From NCBI RefSeq assembly GCF_001544455.2, contig NZ_FCOC02000006.1, forward strand, positions 124,001 to 188,000: a stretch of DNA of 64,000 bases. The letters run 5' to 3'. Within the stretch, counting starts at the first letter, position 1; the number at the start of each line of letters is the position of its first letter. Positions 44,703 to 53,454 of the stretch are shown here, piece by piece. Source of the DNA: Caballeronia sordidicola. GTDB taxonomy: Bacteria > Pseudomonadota > Gammaproteobacteria > Burkholderiales > Burkholderiaceae. Position numbers and translations under genes: made by a program. Below the pieces are notes generated by a model, which was not told the DNA's origin, did no database searches, and saw only the letters and a list, made by a program, of their open reading frames with translations.

Positions 44703-45149
44703 CAGACTTCCTCGTTTAACGGATCGTTTGCTCAACTTGAATCGATGAAGCTTGCGTGGCAAGAATGTTTATCAACGCCGCCCGTATTTGGTTGGCGTTC
44801 CCTGGTCACCCGTCTCAGGTGTGGGATGGTATGAGGGTGACTTTGAACTCAACCCTCCCAGCAAACCATCTTTCCATAAATGTGGTGTACCACGCATTTG
44901 GGAGGAAATCGTATGCAATAGTTATGCCAAGATTTTTTATTTGCGCTCTGCAGCCAGCAACGCAAATTCGGGTAGCAATTGCTTCATTTACGCCGTGGAC
45001 ATCCCTTCGTCGTGCATTCAGGGCACCGCTTTGGATCACGGAAATGAGATATTGCACCAAAGAGGGTGCACCACATATTTAGGCCGTACTAGTCAGAAAG
45101 CGGATGTAATGAGCGCAGGAGATTACGAGCCATGCCGCTGCGATAGCGT
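44703..45149. other. Upstream region of the flavin monooxygenase gene
   Basis: About 450 AT-rich nucleotides contain no convincing gene. Two short frames (about 44752-45159) lack ribosome-binding sites and family features. The stretch holds a GntR-like dyad (listed separately) and a palindrome GGTGCACC near 45067. Confidence 0.4.
44882..44893. promoter_or_regulatory. GntR/FadR-like dyad GTGGTGTACCAC
   Basis: The core TGGT-GT-ACCA resembles operators of FCD-type GntR regulators (TGGT-N-ACCA). It lies about 180 nt before the flavin monooxygenase start. The nearest FCD regulator gene in the window is at 36720. Confidence 0.3.
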
Positions 45150-45290
45150 AGAAATATAGGCAACATCCGGGCGCCTTCAAACCAAACGCGTGCCGAGTTG
45201 CATCTACGCCGCGCCGACGTCGCCGTCGACCGCGCCACGCAGGCCGTGATCAAGTACTTGGAACGCAGCGTGGCTTCGGAACCTGATTAG

Positions 45291-45374
45291 CCGCTCGTGG
45301 AAGACGGTCCTGCAATGTACAAGACGTTTCGCGACAAGGAGGACGGGTGTATCAATGTCGTCCTCAAACCCTGA
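45291..45374 (+). pseudogene. C-terminal scrap of a zinc-dependent alcohol dehydrogenase
   Basis: The frame reads PLVEDGPAMYKTF and ends KTFRDKEDGCINVVLKP before a TGA. This resembles the C-terminal tail of zinc-dependent alcohol/formaldehyde dehydrogenases. The preceding stretch (about 45150-45290), in the same frame up to a TAG, encodes RADVAVDRATQAVIKYLERS, which I cannot place. No start or catalytic domain remains. It is a decayed gene next to the formyltransferase gene. Confidence 0.5.
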
Positions 45375-45505
45375 AGGCGAGCAATCCGCTCCGTGTGGAT
45401 TCGGACGGCTGTTCGTATGACAATGTGGGCTCGATTAAATAATGCGGTGCCAGCCCTGGCCGGCTGCCCGCGCACAATCAACCCTGTTGCATGGGAGACA
45501 GCTTG

Positions 45506-46657
45506 ATGAAATGCACAATCGTGGGATCGCGGTTTTTCGGCGCCTCGGTGCTGGAAGCGTTTCTGGCCGAAGGAATCAAGATCGCCGGCGTGGTCGCGCC
45601 CGCGGCTGATGACCGCCTTGCCGTCGCCGCCCGTGCGGCCGGCTTGCCGAGCGTCATCCACGAAAATCCGAAGTTCATTGAAGGTAGCGCCATTCCTGAA
45701 GACACGGGTCTCATCATCGCCGCGCACACCCATGCGCGCGTAAGCGACGAGGCGTTGGCTCGCTCGCGCCTGGGCGGTGTGGGTTATCACCCTTCGCTTC
45801 TGCCACGTCACCGCGGCATTGCGGCGGTCGAGTGGACCATTTTGGAAGGCGACCCGATCGCGGGAGGCTCCATTTATCATCTCTCGCACGGGTGGGACGC
45901 GGGCGCGATCGCGGCGCAGGACTGGTGCTTCGTCAGGAAGGGCGAAACCGCGCGGGAACTCTGGGAACGCGCGCTCGCCCCGATGGGACTCAAGCTGTTG
46001 CTGCGCGTCGCCCATCACGCTCGCGAACGTGGCGAGCTGCCGGCGAGCGCGCAGGATGAGCAGTTCGCGACGCGCGCGCCGATCATTCGTCGTCGCATCG
46101 ACATCAGCGAGGAGCCGCCCGGACCGCTTGCAACGCTCGTTGTCACCGCGATCGGCGCGGACCGCCCGGGCATCGTCAATCTGCTTTCCGAGCGCGCGCG
46201 GGCTTTCGGCGCCAACTGGACCGGCAGCCGCATGGCGAGCATCGGCAGCCAGTTCGCCGGCATGGTGCAGTTCGAAGTGGCGCAGCGTCACGCCGATGCG
46301 CTTACCACCGCGTTACGCGATCTCGAGAGCGCGGGATTGCGCGTCGTGATCGCCCGCAGCGACCTGCCTCCGCTCGAAAGCGGCCGCCGCCGCTTCTCGC
46401 TGGAGCTGACGGCGCCCGACCGTCCCGGCATCGTGCAGGACCTTTCGGCGAGTTTGTCGGCGCACGACATCAGCATCGAGGAACTGAGCACAGAGCTCGC
46501 CTTCGAACCCGCCCGGCCGCATCAGTTCGCGGTCAAGGCAGTGCTCGCAGTGCCTGAAAACATGTCGATCGACGCCTTGCGCGCATTGCTCGAATCGCTG
46601 GCTGCCGACATGTTGGCCGACATGGCTCTTGGCGAAAACGGCGCGCAACCGTGTTGA
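45506..46657 (+). CDS. Formyltransferase domain fused to two ACT domains
   Basis: This 383-residue protein combines an N-terminal formyltransferase fold (about 1-165) with tandem ACT domains (about 208-285 and 296-370). The first part shows GSRFFGASVLEAFL, HPSLLPRHRG and a WDAGAIAAQ loop like the MDTGPI loop of Fmt and PurN. The catalytic triad is normally Asn-x-His plus Asp; here it is G93-Y-H95 with D131, so the Asn is replaced by Gly. Both ACT domains carry DRPGIV motifs, as in GcvR-like regulators. GGGAGA precedes the ATG at 45506. A ligand-regulated formyl or related transfer is likely; the substrate is unknown. Confidence 0.8.
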   Translation: MKCTIVGSRFFGASVLEAFLAEGIKIAGVVAPAADDRLAVAARAAGLPSVIHENPKFIEGSAIPEDTGLIIAAHTHARVSDEALARSRLGGVGYHPSLLPRHRGIAAVEWTILEGDPIAGGSIYHLSHGWDAGAIAAQDWCFVRKGETARELWERALAPMGLKLLLRVAHHARERGELPASAQDEQFATRAPIIRRRIDISEEPPGPLATLVVTAIGADRPGIVNLLSERARAFGANWTGSRMASIGSQFAGMVQFEVAQRHADALTTALRDLESAGLRVVIARSDLPPLESGRRRFSLELTAPDRPGIVQDLSASLSAHDISIEELSTELAFEPARPHQFAVKAVLAVPENMSIDALRALLESLAADMLADMALGENGAQPC

Positions 46658-46926
46658 TGTGGATTTTCTCGCTTCTTCAGGAATCGGCTCGTCAGCAGTA
46701 TCACCGTCTAGTTGATTCCCGCCTCCAGATCTCCCCAGCCGCTGAATCGATCAATATTGTGGAATATGAAATTATTAATTGCTCATATCGGATAAATAAA
46801 AAGCGCTCTCCTTAAATTAATCAGATGTAATCTCCCTAATTCAAGTACCAAGCTATCCGCTTTACCGGATATTCGAAAAGATAATGTAAGTCAGTTTAAA
46901 GAAAGCAGGAATTTTTGAGTCGATTT
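46658..46926. other. AT-rich gap after the formyltransferase gene
   Basis: This 269-nt stretch is markedly AT-rich from about 46740 and holds no gene. It ends at the promoter listed next. Confidence 0.4.
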
Positions 46927-46955
46927 TTGACTTTCTGTCAGAGCTGTACTAGATT
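46927..46955 (+). promoter_or_regulatory. Sigma-70-like promoter of a small RNA or long porin leader
   Basis: TTGACT (46927-46932) and TAGATT (46950-46955) are separated by exactly 17 nt. Transcription would start near 46961-46963, directly before the first stem-loop. Confidence 0.5.
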
Positions 46956-46960
46956 AAAAA

Positions 46961-47045
46961 ACACTCGCATACTCCACGAAAGTTGTTGCCAAACATTTTC
47001 AATGCGAGTTTGAGACCGTAAGCATACTTACGGTCTCTCCTTTCA
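46961..47045 (+). ncRNA. Candidate small RNA or structured porin leader
   Basis: Downstream of the promoter, ACTCGCAT (46963-46970) pairs with ATGCGAGT (47002-47009) around a 31-nt loop. A perfect 11-bp stem GAGACCGTAAG/CTTACGGTCTC (47012-47037, loop CATA) follows, then TCCTTTC, which could serve as a weak terminator. The first loop contains AAAGTTGTTGCCA (46979-46991), the exact complement of TGGCAACAACTTT at 47129-47141 in the porin leader. This is either a trans/cis-acting small RNA with an exposed seed or part of a folded 5' leader. There is no protein frame in it. Confidence 0.45.
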
Positions 47046-47049
47046 CATT

Positions 47050-47078
47050 GCCCACGCGCATTTGATATGCTCGTGGGC
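47050..47078. repeat. Third stem-loop before the porin gene
   Basis: GCCCACG pairs with CGTGGGC and, after one mismatch, GCAT pairs with ATGC around a 5-nt loop. It follows the candidate small RNA and lies upstream of the presumed porin promoter. It could be the real terminator of the small RNA or part of a longer leader. Confidence 0.4.
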
Positions 47079-47087
47079 AAATTTCGT

Positions 47088-47115
47088 TTAACATCAAGAT
47101 GTTATGTGGTAAAAA
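47088..47115 (+). promoter_or_regulatory. Possible porin promoter
   Basis: TTAACA (47088-47093) and TAAAAA (47110-47115) are 16 nt apart. Transcription would begin near 47122, just before the 13-nt complement to the small-RNA loop, giving a leader of about 90 nt. Confidence 0.35.
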
Positions 47116-47212
47116 TTAAGTTGCTTAATGGCAACAACTTTAATGACGCGTATTTTTGAGATGTATGCTCTGCGCTGATTCGTTTCCTGATTGTTATCGC
47201 GTGGAGAATGAA

Positions 47213-48367
47213 ATGAAAAAGATAGCTTTGAGTGCGCTTTCATTGAGCCTGTTTGGACTAGCGGGTGCGGTACATGCCCAATCCAGTGTCACCCTATACG
47301 GCACTATCGATGCGGGTGTCGGCTATGTTAAAACCAGTGCGGGCGCGCGGTGGGGATTTATCGACGGCACGCTCTCGGGCGATCGCTGGGGATTAAAGGG
47401 ATCTGAGGATCTTGGTGCTGGCCTGAAGGCTATTTTCGATTTGGAAAACGGCTTCGATATCGCCAACGGGACACTCGGACAAGGCGGTAAGGAGTTCGGG
47501 CGACAAGCATTCGTCGGGTTGTCCGGCGATGCCTGGGGTACCGCCACGATCGGCCGCCAATATGATCCGCTCGTCGATATGGTCCAGCCGATCACCGAGG
47601 ACAACTACTTCGGCAGCGCCTTCGCAACGCCGGGCGACGTCGACAACTACGACAACAGCCTGCGCGTGTCCAATGCGGTCAAATACGTCTCGCCGAATTT
47701 CGCGGGCCTCCAGTTCGAGGGCCTGTATGCGTTCAGCGGTCTCGCTGGCCGCACGGGTCAAGGCTACACATACAGCGGTGCCGTCACCTACAACAACGGC
47801 CCACTCGGTATCGCCGGAGGCTACTTCCTCGCGACCAACCCGAATCCGACCGCCGGGGCCTTCCGCGACGGCTGGGATCCGACCTCGTCGTCGGATGCGA
47901 TTTTCGATGGCGCGATCAATACGGGCTACGCCACGGCGAAATCGCTTGGCATCGCGCGCGGCGCGATCCAGTACGCCATCGGAGCGTTCACGGTGGGCGC
48001 GTCCTACAGCAACGCGCAATACAAGAACGATGGCGCGTCAACTTTCGCCAGCACCGAGAAGTTCAATATCGGTAGCGGGTTCCTGAACTATCAGGTGACG
48101 CCGGCCGTGCTGCTGGGTGCGGGCTACACGTATACGAAGGCGAGCGGCGATACGTCGGCCAAGTACCATCAGGCTAGCCTGGGCGCCGACTACTCGGTCT
48201 CGAAGCGCACGGACTTCTATGCCGTGGCGGCTTACCAGCATGCGAGCGGCACGCAGTTGAATCCGGACGGCACGACGCAGAACGCGCAAGCGTCGATCGG
48301 ATCGTACGGGTTCAATGGCACAGCAAGCCAGGAACTCGTGATTCTCGGTATGCGCCATAAGTTCTGA
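47213..48367 (+). CDS. Gram-negative porin (Burkholderiaceae OmpC-like)
   Basis: This 384-residue porin starts MKKIALSALSLSLFGLAG with signal cleavage after VHA and mature start QSSVTLYGTIDAGVGYV. It has RWGLKGSEDLGAGLKAIFDLENGF and ends VILGMRHKF with terminal Phe. GGAG lies 6 nt before the ATG at 47213; an upstream in-frame extension to 47156 is not needed. It is a monocistronic porin with an unusually long, structured upstream region. It is related to, but clearly different from, the porin at 26516. Confidence 0.92.
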   Translation: MKKIALSALSLSLFGLAGAVHAQSSVTLYGTIDAGVGYVKTSAGARWGFIDGTLSGDRWGLKGSEDLGAGLKAIFDLENGFDIANGTLGQGGKEFGRQAFVGLSGDAWGTATIGRQYDPLVDMVQPITEDNYFGSAFATPGDVDNYDNSLRVSNAVKYVSPNFAGLQFEGLYAFSGLAGRTGQGYTYSGAVTYNNGPLGIAGGYFLATNPNPTAGAFRDGWDPTSSSDAIFDGAINTGYATAKSLGIARGAIQYAIGAFTVGASYSNAQYKNDGASTFASTEKFNIGSGFLNYQVTPAVLLGAGYTYTKASGDTSAKYHQASLGADYSVSKRTDFYAVAAYQHASGTQLNPDGTTQNAQASIGSYGFNGTASQELVILGMRHKF

Positions 48368-48629
48368 TACGCGCCGCTCTCGAGCGTGGACTTGGCGAAC
48401 GCCACTGCGGTCGCACTGGCAGGGATTCGCGAAGCAGGGTGCAGGATTATCACGATCCGGTACCCTGCGAAATTGCTGGAAGGCTTCGAACTTCACCCAC
48501 ACGTGTTTGCGGATCGGCACGGCTACATTACCCATGCGCGCCGGGTTCGCTGCGGGCGATGAACGCTCTTCCGCCGAAGGCTGACCCAGTCGATGTGACT
48601 CGTCGGGATCGAACAGGTAGAGCGCTTCT

Positions 48630-49274
48630 TCAATCATGAATTAGTAGATCAGTGATCAAAGCTGTCGCATCAGCTATCGAGCATTGGGTGGTATCTATGC
48701 GGACGTCGGGGTTCAGCGGTTCCTCGTAGGGTGAGTCGATACCGGTGAAATTTTTGATCGCCCCCTGTCTTGCGAGCTTATAGAGTCCTTTGGGATCGCG
48801 GCGTTCAGCGACTGCAGCGGGAACATGCACGTGCACTTCCACAAACCGATGAGGCCCGGCAATGATCCGCGCCAGTTTCCGGTCTGCCGCAAAGGGTGAA
48901 ACGGCACAGACCAACACCAGCAGTCCCGCGTCAGCCATCAATCGACTCACTTCGCTTATCCGCCTGACGTTTTCATGTCGATGCTCGTCGGAGAATCCGA
49001 GATCTTGGCACAGACCGGTACGCACGTTATCGCCATCCAATAAAAAACTATGTTTGCCGGCGTTATGGAGCGTTACTTCAACAGCGTTAGCGACGGTGGA
49101 TTTTCCAGCTGCCGGCAAACCGGTGAACCAAACGATGCCGGGATTCTGTCCAAGCAACTTGGCGCGGTCGTCTGCGCCGACAGAAGAAGTGTGAGGGTGA
49201 ACGCGGGTTGAATGATCGGTTGGCAAGTCCACTTGACCTCGTTGCTCTATACCGTTATGCATGACCCAATGCAT
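48630..49274 (-). CDS. cysC: Adenylylsulfate (APS) kinase
   Basis: This 214-residue kinase phosphorylates APS to PAPS. It shows the P-loop GLPAAGKST, the DGDNVR motif, FSDEHRHENVRR and the family block DPKGLYKLARQGAIKNFTGIDSPYE. It has about 25 more N-terminal residues than the core domain. Its start overlaps the stop of the upstream gene as TGATG, so the two are translated together. Because the upstream gene looks like a sulfotransferase, the kinase probably supplies PAPS for sulfation rather than for sulfate assimilation. Confidence 0.9.
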   Translation of the reverse strand: MHWVMHNGIEQRGQVDLPTDHSTRVHPHTSSVGADDRAKLLGQNPGIVWFTGLPAAGKSTVANAVEVTLHNAGKHSFLLDGDNVRTGLCQDLGFSDEHRHENVRRISEVSRLMADAGLLVLVCAVSPFAADRKLARIIAGPHRFVEVHVHVPAAVAERRDPKGLYKLARQGAIKNFTGIDSPYEEPLNPDVRIDTTQCSIADATALITDLLIHD

Positions 49275-50416
49275 CAGTAGTATCGCCACTCTTCCGATAA
49301 CTCTCGCGCAAGCGCAAGCTTTTCTTTTACGACCGCAGTGATGCCGGCTCCCGGTCCCGACGTACCTTTCTGCGACACCAGAAAATTCAATGCTGCGGCG
49401 TGGGTGGACTTGATCGAGCGTCCATCGATTCCTTTCATGAGCCGGGCATTGCCCTTTGTCTGCGCGACAAGATCTCTTGCTCCGCCAAAGTCCGGCGTTA
49501 TTGCGACCTGGCCTTGAATTTGTGCCCGCAATGCCGAGGCGTATGCGGGAGACTGCCCCAGCCGATCGAGATCGACCAGCAAATCCGCTTGATCGAGCGA
49601 GCGCACCGCGCACAGAATCCACATCGCCATAAATGCCCGATAAGCGTTGTCGCCATCGACCGTACGCACATACTGCTCGCAGGCCGCCGCATACTCATCG
49701 ACGGAGGTCACGGGAACAGGCGGCAAGCGAACGCCACATGCCTCAATGACTTGCTTGACGATAGGCTCGCCCTGATTAAGGCCTAATACACGGAAGGGAG
49801 CAGCCACAAAAAAGGGGTTGTTCCATTGCTGATGAAGCAACCATCCGGAGGCAAACTGCGATGCGGGATTTCGTACGACCACCGCGTGCATTACCTGGGG
49901 AAACGCGCTCTTGAACCAGGGCAGCCGGCCGAGGGATCGACAAAACTTGAAGACAGGGATTTTCCCCTCGCTCGTCGTCTGGTCATGGAGGTTTTTCAGA
50001 TATGCATGCAATGCTGAAAAACCCGCATCCGCCGAGGGTCCGAAGCGATCCGTGCCAAAACTCTTCCGATATCCCGCCACACCATGCATATTGTCCTGGA
50101 TAAACGGCCGATATTCGGTGAAGTAAGGCGCCGTGAGTGTCGGATGACCCGAGGTCCAGGTGGGCTCCAAGGCGGGGATGTCAGCCTCTCTCAGATCGCC
50201 GAGTATCGGATGAAGCGGTTCATAGAACGCTGTCACGGTCTGGAACGCCCGAAAGCGAGACCATACCCAGGTTCCCGCGCTTCGCCATCCGGTGTGCAGA
50301 AAAATTCCATGTGACTGTTCTTTCTCTTGCATGACAGCTTCCTGACTGCCGGGGTCTAAGGATGTCTGTCCGTTGTCATCGGCGATGCGCGGAGCACTTT
50401 TCAATTGATGCGTCAT
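49274..50416 (-). CDS. Putative PAPS-dependent sulfotransferase
   Basis: This protein of 380 residues has a 5'-phosphosulfate-binding-like loop HTGWRSAGTWVW (residues 41-52) near the N-terminus and a 3'-phosphate-binding-like stretch VVVRNPASQFASG, where R182 and S190 have the R-x7-S spacing of sulfotransferases. An internal ATG at 50332 (residue 29) has a better ribosome-binding site, AGGAAG, and may be the true start. It is the first gene of a two-gene operon with the APS kinase. The acceptor is unknown and could be a glycan, lipid or small molecule. Confidence 0.7.
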   Translation of the reverse strand: MTHQLKSAPRIADDNGQTSLDPGSQEAVMQEKEQSHGIFLHTGWRSAGTWVWSRFRAFQTVTAFYEPLHPILGDLREADIPALEPTWTSGHPTLTAPYFTEYRPFIQDNMHGVAGYRKSFGTDRFGPSADAGFSALHAYLKNLHDQTTSEGKIPVFKFCRSLGRLPWFKSAFPQVMHAVVVRNPASQFASGWLLHQQWNNPFFVAAPFRVLGLNQGEPIVKQVIEACGVRLPPVPVTSVDEYAAACEQYVRTVDGDNAYRAFMAMWILCAVRSLDQADLLVDLDRLGQSPAYASALRAQIQGQVAITPDFGGARDLVAQTKGNARLMKGIDGRSIKSTHAAALNFLVSQKGTSGPGAGITAVVKEKLALARELSEEWRYY

Positions 50417-51061
50417 CAGCTTTCTCTACACTCGGGAGGGAAGGTGGGTTTATCGGTGCAGGATCGGCGTTGCCAATTGCCTCGAGCCCCCATGCATGCA
50501 GAACTACTAGCGTGCATTGCGAACCGCAGTGAAAGGCGATAGGCGAGTGCTGATAATGGGAAAACGAAGTGTAATTCCACGCATCGTCGTACCGCGTTAC
50601 GGCGCGGCTCGAAACGATTACGATCCGTTACTAATGCAGTTCTGTCAGATAGTGCGTAAAGTGCCGGTCCATCCCAAGGGTAAAAGTGTCCGCCGCAAAT
50701 CGCGGCAACGGGCGCAGATACATCGGTATTCGTCAACGAACTTGGTTTTGCTAAAGCTGCCGCTGACCGGCGTCTGGATGAACTGCTGCGTGCAGCGCAC
50801 AGCACACGTTCTCGCCGCACTCTGAGCTTTCAAGAAATCATCTTCCCGTCCCTTTGTGTTCATGCCATAGCGCGTTTGAAAAGTGAGCAAACCTCCTGGC
50901 GTCCGCTGAAGCATCTTGTGTTCAACCGGCTTTTTTTGGGGCTTAGCGGTGCCTTCGATTTCCTAGTGGTCGTCTCGCCAACCCAAGCGTCCGTTTGAAC
51001 AAGCGACGTGCTTTTCCTCGCCAGAATTTAGATTTACGCCCTCTAATAATTAATTTTGAGA
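50417..51061. other. Intergenic region between divergent sulfotransferase and TonB-receptor genes
   Basis: About 645 nt contain two mutually overlapping open frames of 102 and 134 codons (about 50416-50825). Both have Arg/Ser-rich products, no ribosome-binding site and no family resemblance. I call no gene. The right end becomes AT-rich and carries the receptor promoter. Confidence 0.4.
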
Positions 51062-51107
51062 TTGAAGCAAACATTTAATTGATGTATAAATGCGACGCAT
51101 TCGCAAT
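51062..51107 (+). promoter_or_regulatory. Promoter with overlapping Fur-like box for the TonB receptor
   Basis: TTGAAG (51062-51067) and TATAAA (51085-51090) are 17 nt apart. The palindrome AATGCG-A-CGCATT (51089-51101) continues to 51107 and matches 14 of 19 positions of the beta-proteobacterial-style Fur box AATGAGAATCATTCTCATT. A repressor bound there would cover the transcription start. Confidence 0.55.
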
Positions 51108-51172
51108 TAGGATGGCTTTGGTTAAGAGTCACTCCAAATGTTCTCGCCCTATTTACTGAACTCGAAGGACCC

Positions 51173-53419
51173 ATGAAATTTGCCGCCCCCCGCCGCCGGC
51201 GTGACTGCGCAGCGGGTACGAAAAAATTCGAACTGCTACGTGCTTTCTCTGCCGCAACCGTCCTGGTATCCACAGCCTGGCCAATCGCGAGTAACGCGGC
51301 GACCGACTTGCCCGCCGACCCGGTTCCTCCCTCAAAAACCGCCGCCGCCACTTCGACCGACACCGGGACCGGCACCGACACTGCCCACGATGGCGTTGTA
51401 AGCGGCGGCACGCTCAAGGCCGTCACGGTCACCGGCAGCAACCTGCAACGGGCAAGTACCTATGCGCCGAAGACCGTGAGCACCGGGCAGTATCGCGGGC
51501 TTGATGCACTTGATGTTCCCGCGACGGTGAACGTTGTGACCCGCGACGTGCTCACGGCACAGGCAGCGACGGGGATTTACGATGCACTGCGAAACGTCGC
51601 GGGTGTCGTGCGTCAACAGTTGAGCGGCATTGCCTACGACCAGCTTTCGATACGCGGCATCGCCCTCGACAACCGCACGAGTTATTACCTGAACGGCGTT
51701 TTGCCGATCGACAACAACATCTGGATGCCGATGGAGGACAAGGATCGCGTCGAGGTATTGAAGGGCGCGTCGGCGCTTTACTACGGTTTTGCGGTACCGG
51801 CGGGAATCGTCAACATGGTCACCAAACGAGCTGGCAACACGCCGGTTACAAGCGCGTCCTTGCTGGTGGACTCGAACGGTTCCGTCGGCGCGCATGCCGA
51901 TGTCGCCAGACGCTTTGGCACGGATAACCAGTTCGGGATCCGCGTGAATGCGATGGATGAGCACCTCGAGACGCCCATAACGGGTGATCGCGGGTACCGC
52001 AAGTTCGAGAGCGTTGCGCTGGACTGGCGGGCGAACGATCGTCTGTCGTTCAAATACGATCTTGAACATATCGACGAACGCGTGGTGGAACAGGCCGGCA
52101 TCACGCCGCTTGCGGCGGTCAACGGTGTCATTGCGCTGCCCAGATTGCCTGACGCCTCCACGCTGCTCGTCCCCAACGACAAGAAAACAAACGCCACCGC
52201 CACAAGCCAGTTGCTGCGTGCAGACTATTTAATCTCGGAGAATTGGAGTGCGAACGTGTCGGTCGGGCAATCGATTACTCAGCGCGATCGCTGGCTGTGG
52301 ATTCTGCAAAAGTACAACGTCAACACTGGCAACGGCAGTTTGCAGGGAAGCAAACAGAACGGCCAGTTCTATGAGAGCAAAGTCGCGCGCGCCGAAGTGA
52401 ATGGCCTGTTTCAGACAGGAAACATCAATCACGATGTTACGTTCGGCGTCTCCGAAACATGGCAGTTCCAGCCGGATTTCACCACCTACTACTATACGGC
52501 GACGCAGAATCTGTACTCTCCCGTGAGCATCACTCAACTCACGGCAGCGGGGTCGAAAGCGTTCTATGCGCAGCACATCAACAACCGGGGTGCGTATGTA
52601 TTCGATCGCATTGATCTGACGTCAACGCTGCAATTCACCCCGGGATTGCGCTACTCCGACTACCATGCGACACAAGCGTTCACGACGACGCAGGACGTGA
52701 ACCGCACCTCACCGTCGGCGAGCTTGGTCTATAAGATCACGCCGCAAACGAGCGTGTATGCGAGCTATATAGAAGGCCTTGAATCGGCCGGAAGCGCGCC
52801 GGCCACGGCATCGAACGCGTACCAGGTGTTGCCGGCCGCTGTCAGCAAGCAAGAGGAACTTGGAGTACGTCATCGCTTCAGCAATGATTCTCTGGCGTCG
52901 ATTGCGTTGTTTCAGATTCGCCAGCCCGCGGCGAGCACCGACGCGAATAATGTCTATGCGCTGAACGGTACGGGTCGCTATAGAGGGCTGGAGTTTTCTT
53001 ATCAGGGTGACGTCACGCGCGATCTGTCGATCGTGACTACCGGTATGTGGCTCAATTCGCGTTTGGTCGACAGTTCTGACCCGAGTACGCTCGGGAAGAT
53101 TCCCGAGAACACGCCTCGCTATACGGGCAGTATTTTTCTCAACTACCGGGTGCCCCACGTCGCGGGCTTCTCGCTCAATGGCGGAGCCTATTTTGTCGGA
53201 TCGCGGCCCATCAACGACGCAAACCAGGCGACTATTCCAGGCTACACGCTGTTTTCGGCCGGCGCGCGCTACGCGACGCGCATGTTCGGCAAAGCTGCAA
53301 CGTTCCAACTGAATGTGGAGAACGCCTTCAATAAACACTATTGGGCATCGGCGGGATCGAGCCAATTGGGCATCGGGCTGGAACGCACGGTCTCGCTCAC
53401 ATCGACCTTCGATTTTTAA
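51173..53419 (+). CDS. TonB-dependent siderophore receptor
   Basis: This 748-residue outer-membrane receptor has an N-terminal export signal, a region resembling a TonB box (KAVTVTGSNLQ), a plug domain with PATVNVVTRDVLTAQ, LRNVAGVVRQQLSG, QLSIRGIALDN and RVEVLKGASALYYGFAVPAGIVNMVTKR, and a 22-strand barrel ending in Phe (SLTSTFDF). It belongs to the FhuA/FpvA-like siderophore group and is probably iron-repressed through the box at 51089. The siderophore is unknown, and no biosynthesis or ABC genes are adjacent. Confidence 0.9.
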   Translation: MKFAAPRRRRDCAAGTKKFELLRAFSAATVLVSTAWPIASNAATDLPADPVPPSKTAAATSTDTGTGTDTAHDGVVSGGTLKAVTVTGSNLQRASTYAPKTVSTGQYRGLDALDVPATVNVVTRDVLTAQAATGIYDALRNVAGVVRQQLSGIAYDQLSIRGIALDNRTSYYLNGVLPIDNNIWMPMEDKDRVEVLKGASALYYGFAVPAGIVNMVTKRAGNTPVTSASLLVDSNGSVGAHADVARRFGTDNQFGIRVNAMDEHLETPITGDRGYRKFESVALDWRANDRLSFKYDLEHIDERVVEQAGITPLAAVNGVIALPRLPDASTLLVPNDKKTNATATSQLLRADYLISENWSANVSVGQSITQRDRWLWILQKYNVNTGNGSLQGSKQNGQFYESKVARAEVNGLFQTGNINHDVTFGVSETWQFQPDFTTYYYTATQNLYSPVSITQLTAAGSKAFYAQHINNRGAYVFDRIDLTSTLQFTPGLRYSDYHATQAFTTTQDVNRTSPSASLVYKITPQTSVYASYIEGLESAGSAPATASNAYQVLPAAVSKQEELGVRHRFSNDSLASIALFQIRQPAASTDANNVYALNGTGRYRGLEFSYQGDVTRDLSIVTTGMWLNSRLVDSSDPSTLGKIPENTPRYTGSIFLNYRVPHVAGFSLNGGAYFVGSRPINDANQATIPGYTLFSAGARYATRMFGKAATFQLNVENAFNKHYWASAGSSQLGIGLERTVSLTSTFDF

Positions 53420-53454
53420 TTTACGTCGGCTTAATGCCGAACCTGAACAGGGAA

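Noticed and set aside
44752..45159. A 135-codon frame upstream of the flavin monooxygenase.
   Set aside because: AT-rich, no ribosome-binding site and no family resemblance; it overlaps a similar frame in another phase.
50416..50825. Overlapping frames of 134 codons (minus) and 102 codons (plus) upstream of the sulfotransferase gene.
   Set aside because: Each is the shadow of the other, both are Arg/Ser-rich, and neither has a ribosome-binding site or recognisable motif.
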